This document shows, in pieces, positions 31,795 through 39,920 of a stretch of 64,000 nt of DNA. Below the pieces are notes generated by a model. It had not been told where the DNA came from and made no database searches. It saw only the letters and a program-made list of their open reading frames with translations. Within the stretch, counting starts at the first letter, position 1. Every line of letters begins with the position of its first letter. This stretch comes from Caecitellus pseudoparvulus. Its lineage: Eukaryota; Bigyra: Bicosoecida. Position numbers and translations under genes: made by a program. The stretch covers positions 1 through 64,000 of the forward strand of contig CBFFRQ010000048.1 of assembly GCA_965644315.1 (NCBI GenBank), written 5' to 3'.

Positions 31795-34437
31795 TCAGCG
31801 CCTTTTGTCGCTCTTCAGCTGCTGAAGTGCCCTCGCCACCCGGCGCAGCGCTTTGCGCACTGTGCTGCGCTGCTTCTTCGTCAGCTCACTGGACCGCTCC
31901 CCAGAGAGTGCTTGTTCCAGTTCTGCTTTCAGCGAGGACAACTGCTTGACTCCAGATCGACCCTGTGCTTCGGCCCCAGCTGCGGCTCGTAACTGCCGAG
32001 CCAGGTGCACTGCAAGGTCGTCGCGCTGCTCCGGTGCGCGGCGCTGAGCACGCCGGGAAGGTCTGCCACTTCCACTGGACGGAGGCCCCTGTTTTGGCTC
32101 GCTCATATTCACCAAGGCAGCGTTGATGAGGCCTTCGATGCGGACCAGTGCACGGCGCGCCCGTCTGATGTGAGTGAAGCGGCCCGGAAAGCGCTGGGAC
32201 AACCACGTGTACATGTCAAAGACTCCGTGTGCTGCCTCCAACGCCCGAAGCTCCCAAGGTGAAGTGGGGGGGCGGTCTGGTACCCTTAGCCCAGGGCCCA
32301 CCCCTGCATCGCTTTCAGCAAAGCTCCTCGCATACCGCTTGAGAGCAGCCATGGCAGTGTGGTTGCTCACATCCACTGGCGCTCGACAAAACACGAAGCG
32401 CGCAGCGAGAGGCATTTCAATCGAATCCAGTGCCCGTGCAAGCACAAGCATGTCTCCGTGTGAGCACATGAAGTATTTGTCGCCATCCACTCGGGCAAAG
32501 TCGAGGAAGAGCGTCAAGAGCTGGCTGAAGGACACATCACGTGGGCTGGGCACTGGCGAGCCGAAATGTGCTGGCGGGACATCGCGGAGCCCCCCCGCGA
32601 GATCGGAAACAGACAGCTGCGGGGATCCCTCATCAATCTCAGGAGTACTCTGAAGCACATCCTCCTCTGGCAGGTAATCGTCATCAGAGCTGTAGTCCTC
32701 GTCTTCCTCTGCTTCGGTCGAGAAAAATGTTGCGGCGTAGTCATCCTGCGCGTCAGTCATGCCCTCGTTGGGAGCGAATCCTGGCGCCACTGGGCCTTCC
32801 TCTGATCTCACCTGCTCTTGACTCTGCTGCCTCCGTGGTGCCGGGTCTGTGGCGCTCATCAAGTCCATCAGCTCCGAAGTCGCCAGGAGCTCCGTGCTGC
32901 TCCCTTCGCCGCCATGCATGCCCTGAAACAGGGACTGGAATTGTGAACCTGCTTGCCCAGCCGCCGCGAGGTGTTCGGCCCCTTGCTGCAGCAGGCCGAA
33001 CCGGTGGGCGTACAGTTCAGCGGACGCCACGCCCGTGGCTTGCTCCTTGGCGCGCTGCACCACAGACTGGCCAAGGCGTTGCAGCAGGTGTGCCGCGAGG
33101 TTTGCGAGGCCGTCTTCGTCACCGTGCGAGATACCCAGGGAGTCGGCATGACCTCTCCAGCTGCTCTTTCCAAACTCGCGGTCTGCTCTCTCCAGGACCA
33201 GTTGCTTGCGCTGTGACGGAGTTGCCACGCAAGCTGCAAAGAGCTCCAGCTGTTCAGCGGTCGGCGCGATGCCAGCTGCTGGGAGGGCGGGCGAAGTCGC
33301 ATCCAGCGCTGATTGCAGTAAGTGCCGATCGGCGGCCGAGCGGGCAGCGACAAAGCCCTCGGGGTGGTCACTCGAGAAGCGGCCTGCTCTCCCGGCAATT
33401 TGTTTGGCCTCACTCACCGTGAGGGGGCGGGTTTGCAATCCATCGTACTTTTCGGTCGCAGAGAAGATGACTCTTCGGATGGCGAGGTTGAGACCCATGC
33501 CGACCGCATCCGTTGCGACCAGGACGCTGACTGGGTGTTCTGGCTCGTTGAACGCGCGGGCTTGTTCCCGACGCACGGTTGGCGGCAGGGACCCGTACAC
33601 CAGGCCACACTTGAGCGGCGTGCTGGCCTCTACGGCTTCTTTAATATCAAACAACTTCTTGCGCGAGAATGCAACGATGCAGTCTCCGCTGCGCACAGAC
33701 TTCCAGGAGCGCAAGTGGCCTGGTTGCAAGGTCAGCGGGCTGAGGCGACCATACTCGTGTACAGTCAGCTCTTCTCCTGTGCTGGCAGCGAGCTGGCGGA
33801 GAAGGGGCAGTGCAGCTGCATCTCCACAGACGTGCACTTCGTGTGCTGGCAGGCCCAGGAGTGCCCGTGTCCACGCCCAGCCCCGGTCTGCATCGGCCAT
33901 CATCTGGATCTCGTCCAACACCGCCACCTGCACTTCCTCCTGCAGCGAAGCCATCTCAACCGTGCATGCCGTGTGCCGCGCTCCAGCCACCAACGCTTGC
34001 TCCTGCCCCGTGATGAGACTGCAAGGCGTGCCCTCTCTCGTATTCATGCGGTCGTATTGCTCCCATGCCAGGAGGCGCAGTGGCCCCGCATACACACCGC
34101 TCTTGGCCGACTTGAGGGCTTGAATGGCATGGTGAGTCTTACCGCTGTTGGTTGGACCCAGGTGAGCAACAATCCTCCGTTTCATCAGCCGTGCCGGTGC
34201 GTACCTGCGCACGTGAAGGGTGTGAGTGGGACCCTGGCGCTTTGCCTGCGGTAATTGCTTGGCTGCGCACCAAGTGTGTGGCTCCCGCAGGTCTGTGAGT
34301 CTGGAAATGGCCGACACTCCGAGGTCAGGATTCACTTGGAAGGACATAAATCGCCCGAGCAGTGAAGGTGGCGCATGCCTGACCCCAGGCAAGCCCGCTC
34401 TCGGCACCTGCCGAGCCGCGGCTCTCAACACATGCAT
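31795..34437 (-). CDS. SUPV3L1: mitochondrial ATP-dependent RNA helicase SUV3
   Basis: Exons complement(join(31795..34204,34271..34437)) give 858 aa. The 66-nt intron (GTGCGC...GCGCAG) is a multiple of three without a stop, so the ORF runs through it. Removing it gives REPHTWYAPARLMKRR, which aligns with the animal RIPPNWYPDARAIQRK region just before motif I. Helicase motifs: GPTNSGKT (Walker A), DEIQ (Walker B), GYGSLPP-like VYGSLPP, ATDAVGMGLNL and QIAGRAGRF. The start at 34437 gives an Arg/Ala-rich presequence (MHVLRAAARQVPRAGLPG), fitting mitochondrial import. SUV3 unwinds RNA for the mitochondrial degradosome. A disordered acidic insertion (about 590-670) separates the core from the SUV3 C-terminal domain (LTLFLDFARVDGDKYF...FDMYTWLSQRFPGRF). 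The tail is basic. Confidence 0.95.
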   Translation of the reverse strand: MHVLRAAARQVPRAGLPGVRHAPPSLLGRFMSFQVNPDLGVSAISRLTDLREPHTWCAAKQLPQAKRQGPTHTLHVRRYAPARLMKRRIVAHLGPTNSGKTHHAIQALKSAKSGVYAGPLRLLAWEQYDRMNTREGTPCSLITGQEQALVAGARHTACTVEMASLQEEVQVAVLDEIQMMADADRGWAWTRALLGLPAHEVHVCGDAAALPLLRQLAASTGEELTVHEYGRLSPLTLQPGHLRSWKSVRSGDCIVAFSRKKLFDIKEAVEASTPLKCGLVYGSLPPTVRREQARAFNEPEHPVSVLVATDAVGMGLNLAIRRVIFSATEKYDGLQTRPLTVSEAKQIAGRAGRFSSDHPEGFVAARSAADRHLLQSALDATSPALPAAGIAPTAEQLELFAACVATPSQRKQLVLERADREFGKSSWRGHADSLGISHGDEDGLANLAAHLLQRLGQSVVQRAKEQATGVASAELYAHRFGLLQQGAEHLAAAGQAGSQFQSLFQGMHGGEGSSTELLATSELMDLMSATDPAPRRQQSQEQVRSEEGPVAPGFAPNEGMTDAQDDYAATFFSTEAEEDEDYSSDDDYLPEEDVLQSTPEIDEGSPQLSVSDLAGGLRDVPPAHFGSPVPSPRDVSFSQLLTLFLDFARVDGDKYFMCSHGDMLVLARALDSIEMPLAARFVFCRAPVDVSNHTAMAALKRYARSFAESDAGVGPGLRVPDRPPTSPWELRALEAAHGVFDMYTWLSQRFPGRFTHIRRARRALVRIEGLINAALVNMSEPKQGPPSSGSGRPSRRAQRRAPEQRDDLAVHLARQLRAAAGAEAQGRSGVKQLSSLKAELEQALSGERSSELTKKQRSTVRKALRRVARALQQLKSDKRR
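34247..34258 (-). promoter_or_regulatory. CAATTACCGCAG motif inside SUV3 intron 1
   Basis: This motif copy lies inside the 66-nt intron placed by homology, 14 nt after the donor. It cannot be the acceptor, because the exon would then lose frame with the conserved helicase. Confidence 0.45.
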
Positions 34438-34844
34438 GGCACGTGCCTGGCTCGGGCATGTGGGATGCAGGGCGTGCGGGAGACTGCGTGCAGTACATAC
34501 GTTGAAGGACTGTCCCGTGTGAAGATTCTGATTGGATATTGTTCCAGCTCCGTTGGTGTTTGAGCTCTGGGGCCGGCAGCTCTGTTGGCTGGGTTCAAAG
34601 TGGGCTGCATGGCAAATCACTTGTCTCCCGAAATGCTCAATCCGCTGTCCGTTGTGTTGTCTTCAAGCAGCTGCATTGGCTGGCTGCATGCCAAAGGAAG
34701 GGCCCCGACTGGCTTGGACGACTCGCACGACTGGCGCTCGAGGCAGCGCTCCTTCGCTGGCCCGCCCCACTGCAACAGGCTGAGCACGAGGAAGCGGCAA
34801 GCTTGCGCACGTCCACAGGCTTCTTGCTAGACTTATTTTCTACA
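34438..34844. other. divergent intergenic region, SUV3 / CX9C gene
   Basis: Both neighbouring genes are transcribed away from this interval and both encode probable mitochondrial proteins, so it may act as a shared promoter region. The SUV3 frame stays open to 34620 but without family resemblance. Confidence 0.45.
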
Positions 34845-35389
34845 ATGGCTGAGCAAGGCGACACAGGAGACTTCAAGCAGGTGGGGAAGGTGGTGGACCC
34901 AGGTTGGGGCTTGTCGGCACCCATCCCAGGTGTGGACGACAAGCTGCCAGACAAGCTTGGGGACATGGACGTGACCCCTGAGGTGAAGAAGCTGTACATG
35001 GGGAACCCTGTGATGCTTGCCATGTGCGTGTACCGGCCCCATGGGCGCCGGAGCCCGCCGTGTAGGCACGGGTGGTCCATTTTACCGCAGGCGGAGCATG
35101 CATTCTCCTCAGTGCCAGAAGCCGTTCGATGCAATGATTATGTGCACGAGGAATTTGTTGGAAGAGACCATTTGCGAGCAGGTAATCACAGCGTTTAAGC
35201 CTTGTGCGCAAGAGATGAAGCGCAAGCGCCTGTTGAGTGCGAAGCTCGTGCGTGGTGCAATTTCCGCAGCCCATCAGCTGCTTCCCGCGTATTGCGTGGC
35301 ACTCCTGCACTCCATTCCAGGCAGAGGAAAAGCGAGCACGAGAACTCATGGCCAAGAGCAAGGCGTTGCAGGAAGCCCAGTCCAAGTGA
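34845..35389 (+). CDS. twin CX9C (CHCH-type) mitochondrial protein
   Basis: Exons join(34845..35023,35091..35247,35321..35389) give 134 aa. Donors are GTGCGT and GTGCGT. The folded part has Cys68-x9-Cys78 and Cys88-x9-Cys98, the twin CX9C hairpin oxidised by Mia40 in the mitochondrial intermembrane space, with a 9-residue linker between the pairs. A charged C-terminal helix follows (AEEKRARELMAKSKALQEAQ). The N-terminal 60 residues are polar. An alternative for intron 1 (donor GTGTAC at 35028, acceptor at 35112) also keeps frame and differs by eight residues before the first Cys. I cannot assign it to a specific COX, CMC or NDUF family. Confidence 0.75.
35081..35090 (+). promoter_or_regulatory. 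TTTACCGCAG motif at the 3' end of CX9C-gene intron 1
   Basis: This variant is followed by GCGG, as in the DPM3 copy. In the preferred gene model it coincides with the acceptor; in the alternative model it lies inside the intron. Confidence 0.3.
35258..35269 (+). promoter_or_regulatory. CAATTTCCGCAG motif inside CX9C-gene intron 2
   Basis: The motif starts 10 nt after the GTGCGT donor. If its AG served as acceptor the intron would be only 22 nt, still in frame; the 73-nt intron is preferred. Confidence 0.35.
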
Positions 35390-35420
35390 GGGGGTCAAGG
35401 GAAGCTGCAAGCTGGCCACG

Positions 35421-38400
35421 TCACCCGCGGTGCAGAGGCAGGCCATGGCCCACCGTGAAGCCGTCCGCGGCCAAGTCAGCAATGCACTGTGCAGCCCGCG
35501 CACCGAGGCCTGTCATGGTGCCTCCCGCCGCCTCTTGGATCATACCTAGCGCCTGTGTGACGTCGGCAGCCTTGATGCGGGTTGTGAAGGCGTTGGATAG
35601 GGTGGCAGGTTGCACGGGGCTGTGCTGTGGAGGTTGTGCCTCGGACCCTGCGCCAGCCTGGTCCGGCGCCGCCGCCGCTGCAGCAGCCTGCAGGCGCACC
35701 TCCTCCGCGCCCGCCTCGGCTAGGATCAAGAGGCACTCCACGGCAGCCTCTGCGTCGGGCTGCGGAGAGTGCAGGCTGGACAGGACGGCGGAGAGGCCGC
35801 CTCCGCCTGCGCTGTCGACGAACTCGGCGCAGTTCGTGCGGTGGTGGCGGCAGAGGCTGCGAACGAAGGACAGCAGGAGTGCACGGGCCTGGCTGGCTGC
35901 CGCTTCGTCGTCTGCCGTGCCTGCCGCCCCAGCCACACTGTGGAGCAGGGTGGCCAGAAGGGGCAGCAGGTGCAGCTCAGCCGCAAAGGCCTGCAAACTG
36001 CCCCCCCCTCCTGCCGAGGCGAGGTTGTCCCCCAGCAAAGCCGCGTGCAGGATGGTGTCGCTGGGCACCTGGGCCAGCATGACGCGGGCAAGGGGCAGGA
36101 GGCCCCCCCACCACACTCGCTGGCGACTGAGCCAGGTGGTGGCTTGGGTGGAGGTGAACACCAGCCCGTTCAGCACCGCCAGGCATTTGCCTGCCCACCG
36201 CGCAGCAGCAGCTACAATGCCAGGGGCGGTGTCGCTTTGGGTTGGGGCCCCAGCTGCCGCCAGAAGTGGCGCCAGCTCGTCGGCCGGCAGCGTGTCCCGC
36301 ACACCCAGCACGTCGCAAGCGGCGACCAGCGACCCCAGCAAGGCCTGCACGGCGGGGATACCGGCGTTCTCCAGGACTGCAAACGCTCGCTTGGACACGG
36401 TGTCTTCTGGAATGTCAGTCACCAGCTGCACGAGGGTGGGCACGACGCCTGCCGCCACCAGCCCTTCCGCATGGTCGGCAGCACGGGCAGTGCCTGGGGA
36501 CGTGAGGTGCCCCAGCGCCAGCAAGGCAGCAGCGATGACTTGGTAGGGGCCTGCGATGTCCAGTGGGAGTGCCTGTGCGATGTCCTGGGGTGTGGGCTCT
36601 GCTGGCAGCAGGCCTTCGTGAGTAGCTTCCTCCAACTGAGCCTCCAGCGCCAGCAAGTGGGGCTGGGCCGTGCGCACGTTAAGGATGAGCACCTCCGCAA
36701 TGCGGCTCGCGGCAGCCACCTCGGCCAATGCGCTCACGGCTTCTGGGCGGGCGTGGGCCCAGTTGACCAGGCCCATGAGCGTGGCGAGGTCCTGCCCTGC
36801 GCGGCTCTCTGGCGAGTGACCACTGGAGGTGCCAGGCGCCACGTCACCGTGCTGCTCACCGAGAGTGAAGGCCCCTTGCATGTAGCCCTGCAACCTCGCT
36901 GGTGCGTGGGAGGGGGAGTCCGGGCCGTGCCAGCCCTCCTCCCCGACCCCTTTGTCAGTGGCTCCCCATAACCACTCCCCGCCTTCCCACAGCCAAGGCA
37001 GGTTTGAGTGCGCGGGTGGGGGGACAGCAGCCCCGCTAGGGTGAGACAGCAGGGCGGTGAGCGCACTGGCCAGGCAAGCAGCAGTGTCTGGCGGGGTGAG
37101 GAGAGCCGACATGGGGGGACATCCAATGCTGAGGTGGCTGAGCAGAAGGGCAGCGGAGGGGCCCACGCCGGGTGCGGGGTGCTGCAGCAGCCGAGGCAGG
37201 AGGGACGCCACGAGTGGCGTGGCTATTTGGCGCTTGCACAGGGGAGACCCGTCCACCAAGTTCACCAGGGCGGTCAGGGCGCCCTGCAAGGCAGAGGTGC
37301 GGGCGGCAGACGCGGCAGGCAGACAGCAGCCCCTGCTCTCAGCCGCGCGCACCTGGGCCAGTGCATCTGCGGGGGTCTGTCCCCCCGCGCAGGGCATGGC
37401 CAGCTCCGCCACGACGGCATCGTGGCTGTCGTCCACGAGGGGGGTCCAGCCCCCCCCCGGCTGCCCCGTCAGGCCGCCATCCCGTTCCGCCCGCCACTTG
37501 CCGCCTTCGTACGCCGCCTCCAGCGTGGAACCAGCCAGCAGGCGCAGGAGCAACGGCAGCGCACCAGCAGCAGCGGCGTGGCCGCCGGCCACGGCTCTGC
37601 GGTACACCAAGTTGCCGAGCGCTGTCAGGGACGCACAGAGCAGGTCGGGGGCGCCTGCCACCTCAGCAGGCGAGGACAGCCAGCCGGCGCCCTCGGCCTC
37701 GTCACTGGCGTCTGCTTCCTGTCTAGGCGAAGTCGTGGAGGGGGCAGGGGCGGGCCCCAGACTGGGAGAGGCGCTGCCGAGGTGGCTGGGCGACGGCAGC
37801 CCTGGCAGGGCTGACCCTGGGCTGCTGCCACTGCGCCGTCGCCGACTGCGGGAGGTGGGCGACGCAGCGTGGGCTGCGCATGAGCTGCTGGCTTGCGGGC
37901 CACCCCGGCGCTCCTCACCGCTCTGGCGTCGGCGCCTGCGACGTGCCAGCTTGGCGAGCACCCAGCATCGTTGGCCCGCGGTGAGGAGCAGGGTCACCAG
38001 GGGCGGCAGCGCTGCCATGAGGCCATCCACACAGGAGTCCAGGGCAGAGGGGTGGGCTGCGAGGGCTGCGAGCAGCTGCAGGGCACTGTGCAGAGTGGCC
38101 GTGGGGGGTGGCAGTCCACCTCCGGGCAGCCACTCCCGCACTTCCCCCAGGACGGGCGACAGGAGGCGGCCTGGCGCCACGGCCGGTGCCAAAGGTCGCA
38201 GGGGCGGCAGGGGCAGCACAGCTACCAGCTCTGGCTGCCAGGCACACGGCTCCAGGGCACAGACGCCGCTGTCTTGGGGGTCCTGTGCCAGGTGGGCCAG
38301 GCAGGCGTACGCCGCCCTCCGAATATCGGCATTGTAGTCCGCTGCACAGCCCAGGAGGGCCTCTGTGCCGTCAGTGCTGAGGACCATGCGTCGCAAGGCC

Positions 38401-39749
38401 CATACCAGGGGCAGAGGGGCCGTCTCCTCGTCCCGTTGCAGCAGGACAGCCAGCAGCCGGGTCGCGCTCAGCATGATGCCCTCGTCGATGTTCTGCAGAC
38501 ACCGCACCAGCAGGACGGGGCCCGAGCCGCCCAGGCCGAACAGCAGCTCGTACAGGGCAGTTTGACTGCAGGCGTCGCGTGTCACGGCCGTGGTGAGCTT
38601 GTGCAGCCCGCCCAGGGTCAGGGCCTCGTCGGAGTGGTTCGCTGCCATGGCCCCCAGGACGCTCAGCACAGACACCGAGACACGCAGGCACTGCACGTGC
38701 GCTGGCGCCGCTTCAGACTGAGGCAGACCAGCTGCAGGCTCCAGTGGGGCGGAGGGGGGGGCTCCTGGGCCTGGCAGGGGGGCTGCTGCAGCGGGCTTGC
38801 CTGCGTGCAACACCACCACATCCCGCAGCTGGGCGTACTGCGGCAAGGCGCCCTCCAGAGACGCTTGATCGGGCGCCCTGGCCAAGTGCTGGAGCAGGGT
38901 GGCCAGCAGGCTGCATGCGGCGGCAGTCAAGACGGGGGGGGGAGGTGGGTCCCCTGGCGCCCCCTCCACCACACTGCACAGCCACGCCCACAGACCCGGC
39001 TCGCCTGCTGACTGGCCAGCGGTCGCCACCGCTCGGGCGGCAGCTGGGGACAGGGTGGCGAGGCAGGCCAGGGCTTGCAGGGGGATGGGCCCACCCAGCG
39101 CCTCGAGCGGGTCCTGGTCTGCGGGGCGTGCCGCGAGGTGGGCCCACACACAGCGCGGCAGCTGCGTGTGCACGTCACTGCGCTGCAGGCGCTGCGCGGC
39201 GTCAGATGCAAAGACATGCGTCGGCTGCAGCAGCTGCACGACCACCTGGGCCACGAGGGGCAGCACCTCCCCATCGTTGTCTGCAGCCCGCAGCGCCGTG
39301 GCCAGTGCCTTGTGCACGCCGCCAGTGAGGAGGCCCTTGATGTAGCCGACGTCGTCGGTGGCCAAGCCACTGAGTGTCGCTGTGAGCGCCTCGACAAGTG
39401 GCTGTGTGCAGTCCTCCGCCTCAGCCGTCGCCGCCGACGCCAGGAGGAAGCGCAGGAGCCCGTGCAACGGCACTGTGTCCAGCAGGTGGGTCACAGACGA
39501 GAGCAACGCCGCCACTGGGATGCCCAGCATGGGGTGGGCCTGCAGGGTATCAAGAGTACTGCCAATGGCGGCAGGTGCAGAGACATGGCGCAAGAGTGTG
39601 CGCGCTTTGTCCGGAGGCAGGGCAGCTGCAGCAGCCAGCGTTTCACAGGCTTCCAGGACGCCTGCCTCATCAGGCGGAGATGCCTCTGCTGCAGAGCGAA
39701 GGGTGCTGATGGCAGTCGCTGCCGCTGCAGTAGACAGCGGCACCTCCAT
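35421..39749 (-). CDS. very large armadillo/HEAT-like helical repeat protein
   Basis: One uninterrupted exon of 1,442 aa begins MEVPLSTAAAATAISTLRSA. The sequence is a long chain of paired helices with armadillo-type signatures: ALTALVNLVDGSPLCKRQ, LLASVTHLLDTVPLHGLLRF-like blocks and CSLLATLLQHLARAP. Conserved Gly/Pro turns lie between helices from the N-terminus to about residue 1,400. Low-complexity interruptions lie near residues 325-350 and 600-680 (basic RRRRRQ then Ser/Pro). No catalytic motif or membrane helix is seen. Such solenoids are scaffolds; the partner is unknown. It converges on the CX9C gene with 31 bp between stop codons. Confidence 0.75.
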   Translation of the reverse strand: MEVPLSTAAAATAISTLRSAAEASPPDEAGVLEACETLAAAAALPPDKARTLLRHVSAPAAIGSTLDTLQAHPMLGIPVAALLSSVTHLLDTVPLHGLLRFLLASAATAEAEDCTQPLVEALTATLSGLATDDVGYIKGLLTGGVHKALATALRAADNDGEVLPLVAQVVVQLLQPTHVFASDAAQRLQRSDVHTQLPRCVWAHLAARPADQDPLEALGGPIPLQALACLATLSPAAARAVATAGQSAGEPGLWAWLCSVVEGAPGDPPPPPVLTAAACSLLATLLQHLARAPDQASLEGALPQYAQLRDVVVLHAGKPAAAAPLPGPGAPPSAPLEPAAGLPQSEAAPAHVQCLRVSVSVLSVLGAMAANHSDEALTLGGLHKLTTAVTRDACSQTALYELLFGLGGSGPVLLVRCLQNIDEGIMLSATRLLAVLLQRDEETAPLPLVWALRRMVLSTDGTEALLGCAADYNADIRRAAYACLAHLAQDPQDSGVCALEPCAWQPELVAVLPLPPLRPLAPAVAPGRLLSPVLGEVREWLPGGGLPPPTATLHSALQLLAALAAHPSALDSCVDGLMAALPPLVTLLLTAGQRCWVLAKLARRRRRRQSGEERRGGPQASSSCAAHAASPTSRSRRRRSGSSPGSALPGLPSPSHLGSASPSLGPAPAPSTTSPRQEADASDEAEGAGWLSSPAEVAGAPDLLCASLTALGNLVYRRAVAGGHAAAAGALPLLLRLLAGSTLEAAYEGGKWRAERDGGLTGQPGGGWTPLVDDSHDAVVAELAMPCAGGQTPADALAQVRAAESRGCCLPAASAARTSALQGALTALVNLVDGSPLCKRQIATPLVASLLPRLLQHPAPGVGPSAALLLSHLSIGCPPMSALLTPPDTAACLASALTALLSHPSGAAVPPPAHSNLPWLWEGGEWLWGATDKGVGEEGWHGPDSPSHAPARLQGYMQGAFTLGEQHGDVAPGTSSGHSPESRAGQDLATLMGLVNWAHARPEAVSALAEVAAASRIAEVLILNVRTAQPHLLALEAQLEEATHEGLLPAEPTPQDIAQALPLDIAGPYQVIAAALLALGHLTSPGTARAADHAEGLVAAGVVPTLVQLVTDIPEDTVSKRAFAVLENAGIPAVQALLGSLVAACDVLGVRDTLPADELAPLLAAAGAPTQSDTAPGIVAAAARWAGKCLAVLNGLVFTSTQATTWLSRQRVWWGGLLPLARVMLAQVPSDTILHAALLGDNLASAGGGGSLQAFAAELHLLPLLATLLHSVAGAAGTADDEAAASQARALLLSFVRSLCRHHRTNCAEFVDSAGGGGLSAVLSSLHSPQPDAEAAVECLLILAEAGAEEVRLQAAAAAAAPDQAGAGSEAQPPQHSPVQPATLSNAFTTRIKAADVTQALGMIQEAAGGTMTGLGARAAQCIADLAADGFTVGHGLPLHRG

Positions 39750-39920
39750 GGTTTACCCCCCACTGTGCGGCACACCGCCCTCGTGTGCTCAGGAAGCCGA
39801 GGCGACGACGCTGCCGATTGCGACGTGAAACTCGCACGAAACGCCCCTAAACACAGAGTCCAAAGTTACTGAAACTGAGGCTTGCGGGAGAGGCGCTGCA
39901 TTTCCTACGTGGTTCATACA

